From JBMNPT01 sp050943735 (GTDB lineage Bacteria; Bacillota; Clostridia; Oscillospirales; RGIG577): a DNA stretch of 64,000 bases. How positions within the stretch are numbered: the first letter of the stretch is position 1; each line of letters begins with the position of its first letter. The DNA is taken from contig JBMNPT010000004.1 of assembly GCA_050943735.1 (NCBI GenBank), positions 62,001-126,000 on the forward strand. Direction: 5' to 3'. Below the pieces are notes generated by a model. It saw nothing but the letters and a program-made list of their open reading frames with translations, was not told the DNA's origin and did not search any database. Shown here piece after piece: positions 43,784 through 51,792 of the stretch. Made by a program: the position numbers and the translations under genes.

Positions 43784-44284
43784 ATGAATTTCATTAAAAA
43801 AATTTCCGATCTCTATTTGACCATTTTGAAATACTTTTTGGAAATTGTCTTTGGCGGAATGGTTTTGCTGGTATTTGCCCAGGTGGTGGCACGCTTCCTT
43901 TTCAACCGTCCCTTTGGCTGGTCTGATGAACTGGCCTGCCACATGCAAACCATCATCCTATTTGCCGGCCTGGCCTACTGCGTATACAAAAAAAGCCACA
44001 CAGAAATGGTCATGTTTTACAATCTCATGCCATCCTGGGGGCAAATTCTCTGTTCCATTGTGGGAAATGCCATTATGCTATACTGCATGATCGTTTTCAC
44101 ACAGGCGTCTTTCACCTTTATGCAGCAGCAGCATGTCCCCTCTCCTAGCATGGATTGGCTGATGCTTCATTGGATTTACAGCATCATTCCCTTTGGCTCC
44201 ATCACCTGTTGCCTGTATATCGCCGGTGACTTGATTCGCAGCATCTGTCGGCTTTTCAAAAAGGGGGAACATAAATCATGTTGA
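43784..44284 (+). CDS. dctQ: TRAP transporter small permease (DctQ)
   Basis: A 166-residue membrane protein with four hydrophobic segments and the DctQ signature RPFGWSDELACHMQTIILFAGLAYCVYKKSH near residue 45-75. GGAGGTG lies eight bases before the ATG at 43784; the longer frame would start inside the hairpin region. Its end overlaps dctM by 7 bases. Confidence 0.93.
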   Translation: MNFIKKISDLYLTILKYFLEIVFGGMVLLVFAQVVARFLFNRPFGWSDELACHMQTIILFAGLAYCVYKKSHTEMVMFYNLMPSWGQILCSIVGNAIMLYCMIVFTQASFTFMQQQHVPSPSMDWLMLHWIYSIIPFGSITCCLYIAGDLIRSICRLFKKGEHKSC

Positions 44285-45549
44285 CATTTTTCCTCAGCTT
44301 TTTCATTTTTATGATCATTAAAATCCCCATCGGATTTGCCATGCTATGCAGTAGCTGTCTGTACATGCTGGCCAATCAGGAGAGTATGATGATCATGGTA
44401 CAGCGCGTATTGGCCGCCCCCAATTCCTTCACCATGCTGGCGGTTGGATTCTTCATCCTCACCGGCAACCTGATGAACACCGGTGGTATCACCTCCCGGA
44501 TTTTTGACTTTGCACAAAAGCTGGTGGGGCATCTCACTGGCGGTATCGGTCATGCCATCGTGGTGGCCAGTATCATTTTTTCCGGCATGTCAGGTTCGGC
44601 CGTAGCGGAAGCCGGCGGACTGGGACTGATTGAACTGAAAGCCATGAAGGACAACGGCTACGATGAGGATTTTTCTCTGGCTCTCACCGCTTCGTCTTCC
44701 ATCATTGGGCCCATCATTCCTCCTTCGGTCCCGGCGGTGATTTTTGGCGTAGCTTCCGGCGTATCCATCGGACGGCTGTTTTTAGGCGGTGTGGTCCCCG
44801 GATTGCTCATGGGACTCACACTTTCCATCATGGTGTATCTGTTTGCCAAGAAGCACAAATATCCCCGGCCCCCTCGTCCCGCCCTTTCTGAAATGTGGAA
44901 ATCCTTCTGCAACGCTTTTTTGCCTCTGATGACCCCTATCATCATCATTGGCGGTATGATGTTCTCCATTTTCACTCCCACTGAGGCTTCGGTGGTAGCG
45001 GTGGTATATGCTCTGATTTTGGGGCTTTTGTCCCGAGAATTGACCTTCTCTGATATTCCGGACATTCTGGCTGAGAGCATTGAAGCCACGGTCAGCATCC
45101 TTTTCATGGTAGGCTGTTCCAATATTTTTGGCTGGGTCATCGCCACCACCCAAATGGCTCAGGCTTTGGCCAGCTGGTTCAGCACCTATATCAGCAGCCC
45201 TATTGTGGCCTTGCTTTTGATCAACCTCTTCCTTGTCATTCTGGGCTGCTTTATGGAAACTTTGTCCGCCCTGGTGATTCTGGTGCCCATTTTGATGCCC
45301 ATTATCACCCCTCTGAACATCGACCCTGTCCACTTTGGCATTGTGGTCATTCTGAACCTGATGATCGGACTTATGACCCCACCTGTCGGCATGGTTCTCT
45401 ATGTACTGTCCAACATTTCCGGCGTCCCCTTTGAACGGATTGGAAAGGCCTGTATTCCCTTTATCGGTGTCATGTTCCTGCTGTTGCTGGTGATTACCCT
45501 CTGCCCGCCTCTTTCCACCGCTCTGCCCAATCTATTCTTCAACACATAA
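44278..45549 (+). CDS. dctM: TRAP transporter large permease (DctM)
   Basis: A 423-residue sodium-coupled permease with about 12 membrane segments. Family signatures include PIGFAM, GGIGHAIVVASIIFSGMSGSAVAEAGGLG, TASSSIIGPIIPPSVPAVIFGVASGVSIGRLFLGGVVPGL and the C-terminal NLMIGLMTPPVGMVLYV. It overlaps dctQ and is followed after 17 bases by the amidohydrolase. Confidence 0.96.
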   Translation: MLTFFLSFFIFMIIKIPIGFAMLCSSCLYMLANQESMMIMVQRVLAAPNSFTMLAVGFFILTGNLMNTGGITSRIFDFAQKLVGHLTGGIGHAIVVASIIFSGMSGSAVAEAGGLGLIELKAMKDNGYDEDFSLALTASSSIIGPIIPPSVPAVIFGVASGVSIGRLFLGGVVPGLLMGLTLSIMVYLFAKKHKYPRPPRPALSEMWKSFCNAFLPLMTPIIIIGGMMFSIFTPTEASVVAVVYALILGLLSRELTFSDIPDILAESIEATVSILFMVGCSNIFGWVIATTQMAQALASWFSTYISSPIVALLLINLFLVILGCFMETLSALVILVPILMPIITPLNIDPVHFGIVVILNLMIGLMTPPVGMVLYVLSNISGVPFERIGKACIPFIGVMFLLLLVITLCPPLSTALPNLFFNT

Positions 45550-45566
45550 CAGAGGAGGATTTTCCT

Positions 45567-46709
45567 ATGAAACTGGACATCATTTTGCGAAACGGGACTC
45601 TGTTTACCGGAGATTCCCAGCCTCTCTTCCGGGCCGATCTGGGAATTGCCGGCCGTTACATTGAATCCATTGGCGATCTTTCGAATGAACATGCGCCCAT
45701 TGAAATCGACTGTTCTGATTTTGTGATTACCCCGGGCCTGATTGATTTTCACATTCATCTGTTTGACGAGGGCTCCGATCACGGTACCCGGCCCGATGTG
45801 GTGCTTCTTCCTTCAGGCGTCACTTCCGCTGTGGAAGGCGGAACCTGCGGCGTATGTACCTATCGTTCCTTCCACAAATTCATCATTCCCAACACCTTTG
45901 CCTCTATCAAGAGCTATCTCAACGTGTCCTCTACCGGAATTCTCACCTACATGTTCCATGAAAATCCATCACCTCAATACTATGAGGAAGAAAAAATTTT
46001 GGACATGGTGGCACAATATCCAGAAATTATCGCCTTAAAGCTTCGGCTCAGTCTGGATCTGGATCCCCATATGACAGCGGAACCGCTGGAGCGCTCTCTT
46101 CGTATGGCGGAAAAGGCAAAGGTTCCCCTGGTGGTTCATGTAACCAATCCCCCCATCCCCTCAGAGGACATCCTGTCCCTGTTGCGGCCGGGAGATGTGT
46201 TCTGTCACTGCTTCCATGGAAAGGGAAACACCTTGCTCAATGAGCGTGGCACTTTGAAAGAAGCCGCATGGGCGGCTCGGAAACGGGGTGTCATCTTTGA
46301 CGCATGCAATGGCCAGGCCAATTACAGCCACCAAGTTGCTCAGGCAGCCATTGCCGAGGGATTTTATCCCGATGTAATCAGTACCGATATGAGCCGTATC
46401 CCTCATACCATTTACAAAGAACCCGCCATTTCTCTGCCCCATATTCTCTCCAAATACCTGGCATTGGGTATGGAACTGCCGGATGTTCTGCATCGTGCCA
46501 CCACCGCACCGGCGTCTTTGGCAAAGTGGACCGATCGGGGCAAATTGCAGCCGCATATGCTGGCGGATATCAGTGTCTTCCAGCTGGTCAATCGGCCTGT
46601 ACAATTCTATGACTTTGCCAACAATGTTCTTAGCGGAGAGCAACTGCTGGTACCCCAGGTCACCATCAAAGAAGGGACCATTTACTACCGTCAGCTGACA
46701 ACTTTTTAA
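45567..46709 (+). CDS. Amidohydrolase/deacetylase family metallohydrolase
   Basis: A 380-residue dihydroorotase-like TIM-barrel enzyme. Metal ligands are H62 and H64 (DFHIH), the probable carboxylated K158 (IIALKLRL), a histidine in VVHVTN, one in FCHCFHGKG and the aspartate of ISTDMSR. The HCF-GKG phrase and the order of motifs resemble the Enterococcus EF_0837 group, annotated as amidohydrolase/deacetylase. Genes of this group often accompany sugar-acid or amino-acid transport. Here it ends the TRAP operon, so its substrate is probably the imported compound or a derivative with an amide, cyclic amide or N-acyl bond (inference). Confidence 0.85.
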   Translation: MKLDIILRNGTLFTGDSQPLFRADLGIAGRYIESIGDLSNEHAPIEIDCSDFVITPGLIDFHIHLFDEGSDHGTRPDVVLLPSGVTSAVEGGTCGVCTYRSFHKFIIPNTFASIKSYLNVSSTGILTYMFHENPSPQYYEEEKILDMVAQYPEIIALKLRLSLDLDPHMTAEPLERSLRMAEKAKVPLVVHVTNPPIPSEDILSLLRPGDVFCHCFHGKGNTLLNERGTLKEAAWAARKRGVIFDACNGQANYSHQVAQAAIAEGFYPDVISTDMSRIPHTIYKEPAISLPHILSKYLALGMELPDVLHRATTAPASLAKWTDRGKLQPHMLADISVFQLVNRPVQFYDFANNVLSGEQLLVPQVTIKEGTIYYRQLTTF

Positions 46710-46720
46710 GTGCATACCGC

Positions 46721-46750
46721 AAACAGCCGGACCTTATGGTCCGGCTGTTT
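46721..46750 (+). terminator. Intrinsic terminator of the TRAP operon
   Basis: The 13-bp stem AAACAGCCGGACC / GGTCCGGCTGTTT (46721-46733 with 46738-46750), then a T-rich tract. It overlaps the 3' end of the convergent GTPase gene. Confidence 0.88.
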
Positions 46751-49352
46751 CTGTTTCTTTGGAACGAATGATGGCCCGACTGCCCAGTCGGTTCATGGAA
46801 CTGCCCTTCTGATTGTTTTGATGAATCAATTCCGCAATTTGACCGCTGGTCTGCTCCACTTCTTCCCGGAAGGCCTGAGCGGAAACCCGCATGGCACCAT
46901 GCCCCAGAATAATCAGCTGTTCCAGATTATCTGAGGTGGCCACCCGCACTCGATGCTTTTTGCCCAATTCATAGGTGGCTTTTTCAATATAGGCATCCGC
47001 GGTTTCCGCCTCTTTGGTGAAAACCACATGGATATTGTGATACTGCATCACCTCGCCTACCCCTCTGGGCACTTTGTATGCGTCAAATACCAAAATCACC
47101 CGGCACTTGCGAAACCCCTGGTAATTGCACAAAATATCCATCAGCATTTGTCGGGCAGAAGCCACATCCTGCTGAGCGATTGCCCGCAGATCCTCCCAGG
47201 CAAACAAAAGATTATATCCATCCACCAGCAGATACTCCGGCCCTTTGGGCTCCCAATTGTGAGGCGACTGTGCCTGCTCCCTCTCCGGGCTGGGCGGCGC
47301 CTGAAAATCCCGCCGTTTCACCGGTCCATAGGTTCTTTCAAAAATAGCCTGCAATTCCGCCTCTTCTCCGCCCCAGTTCCGGGAACGCGCGGGAGCTGGC
47401 GCAGTGTGTGATGGCAATGGCTCTTCCTCTTGGGATTTCCAGGCCCACTCCAGATGCATATGCTCCTCCACCTGATCCCATGGAACCACATACCCCGCTC
47501 CATGGGAACAAAATACAGAATCAGCCGGATTGTCCACATCCCGATCACAGTCATAGCCCAACGCTTCTATCACCTCATCGGCATTGTGGCAAGAAGCATA
47601 TCCCTCCACCGTACAGGAAAGGCGCCCCCTTCCTTGGGTATAGGCTGCCACCTCTCTGGAATATTCCCGCATGGTGGCCACTGGGGCCCTTCCTTTCAAA
47701 ACAGACCGTTCTCCCTGCACCTGCGGCGGCTGCATCTCTCCGCCCATCCGCTGAATGTCCGTCATGGCCCGGCCCACACATTCCTGAGGGACATCCAATG
47801 AAAAGGCATACCAGGGCTCCAGCAGCAGGCTTTCCGTCCGGCGCAATCCTTGCCGCACTGCCCGATAGGTGGCCTGCCGAAAATCGCCTCCCTCTGTGTG
47901 TTTGGTATGGGCCCGTCCGGTGAGTAGCGTAATTTTCACATCGGTGAGAGGGGAACCGGTGAGTACACCTACATGGGTCTTCTCAGCCAGATGGGTCAGA
48001 ATCAGCCGCTGCCAGTTCCGATCCAGCACATCCTCACTGCACCGGCTGGACAGCCGAATGCCACTGCCCCGCTTTCCCGGCTCCAGCAGCACATGTACCT
48101 CCGCATAATGCCGCAACGGTTCAAAATGCCCCACCCCTTCCACCGGCTGTGTGATGGTTTCCCGATACAAAATCCCTCCGGCGCCAAAGGTGATGTCCCA
48201 ACTGAACCGCTCCCGCACCATCCGCTGCAGCACTTCCATCTGCACCTCGCCCATGGGCTGCAGATGAATTTCCCGCAGGGTTTCATTCCATACCAGGTGC
48301 AGCTGTGGATCTTCCTCTTCCAGCTGCCGCAGCTGTTTCCATGCGGTATGAGATTCCACCCCCTGGGGTAGCTGTACCTGATAGTGCAACACCGGTTCCA
48401 ACACCGGCGGTACCGAGGAGAGTTCTGCGCCCAACCCCTGCCCGGGCCAACTGTGTTCCAGGCCTGTGACTGCGCACACCATCCCCGCCGGCACCTCCTG
48501 TGCCAACTGAAATTTACTCCCGGAATACAAACGGAGCTGATCTGCTTTTTCCTCTCCCTCCGGTCCTGCCAGTACATCCTTCACTCGCAGGACTCCTCCG
48601 GTCACTTTGAGATGGGTGAGACGTGCTCCCTGGCTGTCCCGGGAAATTTTATACACCCGGGCGCCAAAGGTCTCCGGCCAACAGGGCTGGGGAGCATACT
48701 GTCCCAATCCGTCCAACAGGGCCTCTACCCCTTCCAGCCGCAGCGCCGACCCAAAATAACAGGGAAAGACCTTTCTCTGGCTCACCAGCCGCCGCACTTC
48801 CGCCTCCGGCAGGCTTCCATCCGCCAGATAGTGCTCCAACGCCGCCTCATCCCCCATGGCGGCGGCTTCCTGCCAGTCTGCTCCGTCCATGGCAACACAG
48901 CCATCTCCCAGCTGCTCATGCAGCTCTTCCATCACCCGCGCCCGGTCGGCCCCCGGCAAATCCATCTTGTTGACAAAGAGAAATACGGGGATTTGATAGC
49001 GCTCCAACAGCTTCCACAAAGTCAGCGTATGCCCCTGCACTCCATCGGTGCCGCTCACCACCAGAATGGCCAGATCCAACACTTGCAGAGTTCTTTCCAT
49101 CTCAGCGGAAAAATCCACATGTCCAGGCGTGTCCAGCAATTGAACCTCCAAATCTTTCCATCCAAAAGCCGCCTGTTTGGCAAAAATGGTAATGCCCCGT
49201 TCCCGCTCCATGGCGTCGGTATCCAGATAGGCATTCTGATGGTCCACCCGTCCCAATTTGCGGATGCGGCCGCTGAGGTACAAGATTCCTTCGCTCAATG
49301 TGGTTTTGCCCGCATCCACATGGGCCAATATGCCAACTGTTAATCGCTTCAT
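46734..49352 (-). CDS. TetM/EF-G-like translational GTPase fused to a C-terminal NYN (YacP/Rae1-type) nuclease domain
   Basis: An 872-residue cytoplasmic protein. Residues 1-640 follow the TetM/EF-G plan: AHVDAGKTT (10-18), ERERGIT, DTPGHVDF (74-81), NKMD (128-131), then domains II-V including LTGRAHTKHTEGGDFRQATYRA and an EF-G-like C-terminal fold (LLEPWYAFSLDVP). Residues 641-705 are a Pro/Glu-rich linker containing ELQAIFERTYGPVKRRD. Residues 706-840 form a NYN/PIN-like domain of the YacP family, with VDGYNLLFAW (D711), VILVFDAYKV (D757), AETADAYIE (D786) and VATSDNLEQ (D808), the expected acidic cluster. The frame is unbroken, so this is a true fusion. B. subtilis YacP (Rae1) cuts mRNA in the ribosomal A site. 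Tetracycline protection and mRNA cleavage on the ribosome are both inferences. Confidence 0.88.
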   Translation of the reverse strand: MKRLTVGILAHVDAGKTTLSEGILYLSGRIRKLGRVDHQNAYLDTDAMERERGITIFAKQAAFGWKDLEVQLLDTPGHVDFSAEMERTLQVLDLAILVVSGTDGVQGHTLTLWKLLERYQIPVFLFVNKMDLPGADRARVMEELHEQLGDGCVAMDGADWQEAAAMGDEAALEHYLADGSLPEAEVRRLVSQRKVFPCYFGSALRLEGVEALLDGLGQYAPQPCWPETFGARVYKISRDSQGARLTHLKVTGGVLRVKDVLAGPEGEEKADQLRLYSGSKFQLAQEVPAGMVCAVTGLEHSWPGQGLGAELSSVPPVLEPVLHYQVQLPQGVESHTAWKQLRQLEEEDPQLHLVWNETLREIHLQPMGEVQMEVLQRMVRERFSWDITFGAGGILYRETITQPVEGVGHFEPLRHYAEVHVLLEPGKRGSGIRLSSRCSEDVLDRNWQRLILTHLAEKTHVGVLTGSPLTDVKITLLTGRAHTKHTEGGDFRQATYRAVRQGLRRTESLLLEPWYAFSLDVPQECVGRAMTDIQRMGGEMQPPQVQGERSVLKGRAPVATMREYSREVAAYTQGRGRLSCTVEGYASCHNADEVIEALGYDCDRDVDNPADSVFCSHGAGYVVPWDQVEEHMHLEWAWKSQEEEPLPSHTAPAPARSRNWGGEEAELQAIFERTYGPVKRRDFQAPPSPEREQAQSPHNWEPKGPEYLLVDGYNLLFAWEDLRAIAQQDVASARQMLMDILCNYQGFRKCRVILVFDAYKVPRGVGEVMQYHNIHVVFTKEAETADAYIEKATYELGKKHRVRVATSDNLEQLIILGHGAMRVSAQAFREEVEQTSGQIAELIHQNNQKGSSMNRLGSRAIIRSKETETAGP

Positions 49353-49389
49353 ACCCTACTCCCTGCCTGTCTGTTTGATCTTGCCCTTT

Positions 49390-49418
49390 ATTGTACCACA
49401 TTTCCCCCTTTGTGAAAA
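49390..49418 (-). promoter_or_regulatory. Promoter of the GTPase-NYN gene
   Basis: TTTTCA (49413-49418), 17 bases, TACAAT (49390-49395) with a TGG extension before the -10. No leader peptide or attenuator of the tetM kind is visible in the short leader. Confidence 0.55.
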
Positions 49419-49466
49419 CCTACGTTGCCTTCCTTGCCCACTCATGCTACACTGAAAGAAAAAAGT

Positions 49467-49494
49467 TGTAACCTTTTTCCTCACAATCCGTCTG
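49467..49494 (+). promoter_or_regulatory. ECF-type (autoregulatory) promoter of the sigma factor gene
   Basis: TGTAAC (49467-49472), 16 bases, CGTCTG (49489-49494). This is the bipartite form recognised by many ECF sigmas (AAC in the -35, CGTC in the -10) and not a sigma-A promoter. It lies 23 bases before the sigma ATG, which suggests self-activation. Confidence 0.7.
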
Positions 49495-49517
49495 TCACAG
49501 TGAAAGGAGGAATTGCC

Positions 49518-50078
49518 ATGACCGATGAAAGCATTGTGGCACTGTATTGGGCAAGAGATGAACAAGCATTGGTGGAAACCGACCGCCAGTACGGAAGCTA
49601 TTGCCGTTCCATCGCCTATCACATCCTCTATGATTCGGAAGATGCAGATGAATGTGTCAATGACACCTGGATGCGAGCCTGGAACGCCATGCCTCCTCAG
49701 CGTCCCAATCGTCTGTCTGCTTTTTTGGGGCGCATCACCCGCAATCTCTCACTGGACCGATATCGGGCACGCCATGCGCAAAAACGCGTCTCCAATGAAT
49801 TTCCGCTGATCCTGGAGGAGCTGGAAGGCTGTGCCCCCGCTCCACTGGATACCGAACATATGGCGGAAGACAGAGAGCTGGCTGCCTCCATCAATGATTT
49901 TTTGCGGGAGCTTCCTGTCCGGGAATGCAATCTTTTTCTGGCCCGGTACTGGAACGGGCTGTCCATTGCGGAAATTTCCCGCCACTATGGTCTGACCCAG
50001 AGCCACGTGAAAACCATACTGTTTCGCTGCCGCAACCGGCTGCGCAGCCATTTGGAAAAGGAGGGGATCACACTGTGA
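49518..50078 (+). CDS. ECF family RNA polymerase sigma factor
   Basis: A 186-residue group IV sigma factor. Region 2 is seen in YHILYDSEDADECVNDTWMRAWNAMPP and LSAFLGRITRNLSLDRYRARHAQKR; region 4 in LRELPVRECNLFLARYWNGLSIAEISRHYGLTQSHVKTILFRCRNRLRSHL. No extra domains. AAAGGAGG precedes the ATG at 49518. The stop overlaps the GTG of the next gene (GTGA), as is usual for sigma/anti-sigma pairs. The inducing signal is unknown. Confidence 0.95.
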   Translation: MTDESIVALYWARDEQALVETDRQYGSYCRSIAYHILYDSEDADECVNDTWMRAWNAMPPQRPNRLSAFLGRITRNLSLDRYRARHAQKRVSNEFPLILEELEGCAPAPLDTEHMAEDRELAASINDFLRELPVRECNLFLARYWNGLSIAEISRHYGLTQSHVKTILFRCRNRLRSHLEKEGITL

Positions 50079-51025
50079 AAGGAGAACGGCTGTTCACCGC
50101 CATTGGCCAGGCGGATGAAGAACTATTGGACCGTTATCATCGTTCCCTGGCCCGACAGGTACACCCCTGGCGCCGCTGGGCAGCCATGGCTGCCTGTGCG
50201 TGCCTGTTGATTGCCACTGTCCAACTGCTGCCATCCATGATGTCAGGAGGTTCAACTTCCAGTGATTGCAACATGCAGCAATCCACCACATCTGGCGGCG
50301 GAAGCGACAGCGGCTCCTCTCCCTCTTCCGGGGAACAAGGAAACGACACGTCCGGAGAAACCAACCCCGGCGATGGCTCCACCTCCAATGGCTCTGAAAT
50401 CCCCCGTTGGGAAGACCGGAGTCTGACAGAGCGCTTCTCGCAGCTGGAATGGGAGGGCAAGACCTACACCAGCGATGAAGCCACATTGGAGAAAGCACAA
50501 TTGGGCGAAACACTGGGCCATGCCACCTTAACCGGGTATGATCCTTACACCCAGCAAACCTACCAATGGGAAGCGAAATTGTATGCCATCCAGGGAATCA
50601 ACCCCCAGTGTGCAGTGGCGGTGTGGTTGGAGGGAGAAGACGCACCTCATCCTTACATCAACAGCTCCTATCGTCCAGAAACCTTAGGGGAGTTCTGTGA
50701 AGCACTTTCCCTGCACACAAACCTGGAATTCGGTAGAGTTTGGAAAGATTCCTCCACCCTCGTGCAGGAGGACGCTGATGATGAAGCCATCTGGGCTTTG
50801 CTGGACCAGTGGACGGAAGCCCCCAATGAATGGGATGACGCCGATCCACGTTTCTATCCGCTGGCTGTGGACATCGGAGTGGATTTGCCTCTATTGGGCA
50901 TCCACAATGTCTCCATGGGTGTCACCACCAATGGGTATCTCACCACCAATCTGCTGGCCACCGGAAAGGGATTTTTCATCGGACCGGAAGCCGCAGAGGA
51001 ACTGATTCAGTTGCTGCTGGATTGA
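50075..51025 (+). CDS. Putative membrane anti-sigma factor with Ser/Gly-rich extracytoplasmic stalk
   Basis: A 316-residue protein starting at GTG 50075. Residues 1-35 are a short cytoplasmic segment (LFTAIGQADEELLDRYHRSL), residues 39-57 one membrane helix (AAMAACACLLIATVQLLP), residues 60-110 a Ser/Gly/Thr/Asn linker, and the rest a folded extracytoplasmic domain (about 110-316) with no recognised motif. The layout, operon position and translational coupling point to an anti-sigma or sigma-associated sensor. It lacks a visible zinc-binding anti-sigma HxxxCxxC motif. Confidence 0.7.
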   Translation: MKGERLFTAIGQADEELLDRYHRSLARQVHPWRRWAAMAACACLLIATVQLLPSMMSGGSTSSDCNMQQSTTSGGGSDSGSSPSSGEQGNDTSGETNPGDGSTSNGSEIPRWEDRSLTERFSQLEWEGKTYTSDEATLEKAQLGETLGHATLTGYDPYTQQTYQWEAKLYAIQGINPQCAVAVWLEGEDAPHPYINSSYRPETLGEFCEALSLHTNLEFGRVWKDSSTLVQEDADDEAIWALLDQWTEAPNEWDDADPRFYPLAVDIGVDLPLLGIHNVSMGVTTNGYLTTNLLATGKGFFIGPEAAEELIQLLLD

Positions 51026-51034
51026 AACAACAAT

Positions 51035-51069
51035 AAAAAGCCGTCCCATCTGAGATGGGACGGCTTTTT
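51035..51069. terminator. Bidirectional intrinsic terminator
   Basis: A 16-bp stem AAAAAGCCGTCCCATC / GATGGGACGGCTTTTT (51035-51050 with 51054-51069). It provides a U run on both strands between the sigma operon and the convergent cyclase gene. Confidence 0.93.
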
Positions 51070-51084
51070 GAATGAGCTTTGAAA

Positions 51085-51750
51085 TCAGAACACCATGGCC
51101 ACCGCTCTGGTGGGTGCGCCCGTAAAGCCCTTGAGCTTCAGTGGGAACGCCATGAGATAGCAGGTGTCATACTCCATCAATTCATCCGGAATATTGAGCT
51201 CTTCCAGCAGCCACACTTCTGCTGCCAGCAACACTTCATGGCAGGGTCTACCGGTACCTTCGTACCAACCACCCATGCTGAAGCCATCAATGCCAACACC
51301 TTTTACCTTCTTGTTCAGCAGCCATTTGGCTCCTTCTTCATTGAGATACGGCCAATCTTTATAGTACTCGTCGGTAAAGGCCCGCTTTTGACCCCAACCG
51401 GTACAAAGCACTACAATGCTGCCTTCTCCAATGCGATCCGCATAGGGTTCCAGCTGTTCCGGGCCAATGCCCTGCGCGGGAGCCAGCTTCCCTCGGAGAT
51501 CCACCAACACCGCTTCTCCCTGGTACAGATCTACCGGGAATTGATCAATGGTTTTTCCGGTGGGGAAAAAGTGGAAGGGGGCATCCAGATGAGTGCCAGT
51601 GTGTACATTCATCTTAATCTGTTCCGCAGTGAATTTATCAGTGGGATACAGCGCCTCATACACCACATCAGTCATCTCATAGGTGGGCCAGCCAGGGCAC
51701 TTGTCATACACCGGCTGCGACAGATCGTACATCTTTTTGAATGGTACCAT
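51085..51750 (-). CDS. Cyclase-family metal-dependent hydrolase (kynurenine formamidase-like)
   Basis: A 221-residue protein of the PF04199 cyclase family. The metal-binding motif HTGTHLDAPFHF is near residue 63-74 (HxGTHxDxPxH), with further motifs LCTGWG and GIDGFSMG. Relatives hydrolyse N-formylkynurenine, isatin or similar amide or lactone substrates. The ATG at 51750 is preferred because GGGAG lies upstream; the first in-frame ATG (51789) overlaps the receptor gene's end. It is the last gene of the ABC operon, so lactone or amide processing of the imported compound is inferred. Confidence 0.85.
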   Translation of the reverse strand: MVPFKKMYDLSQPVYDKCPGWPTYEMTDVVYEALYPTDKFTAEQIKMNVHTGTHLDAPFHFFPTGKTIDQFPVDLYQGEAVLVDLRGKLAPAQGIGPEQLEPYADRIGEGSIVVLCTGWGQKRAFTDEYYKDWPYLNEEGAKWLLNKKVKGVGIDGFSMGGWYEGTGRPCHEVLLAAEVWLLEELNIPDELMEYDTCYLMAFPLKLKGFTGAPTRAVAMVF

Positions 51751-51792
51751 TGCTATATCGCTCCCTGCTGTTATGTTGTGAATTGACAAAAA

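Noticed and set aside
46734..49352. Calling the GTPase a mobile tetracycline-resistance gene
   Set aside because: No mobile-element genes or tetM-type leader flank it, and the C-terminal NYN domain is not part of TetM, TetO or TetW. Resistance cannot be excluded but is not supported.
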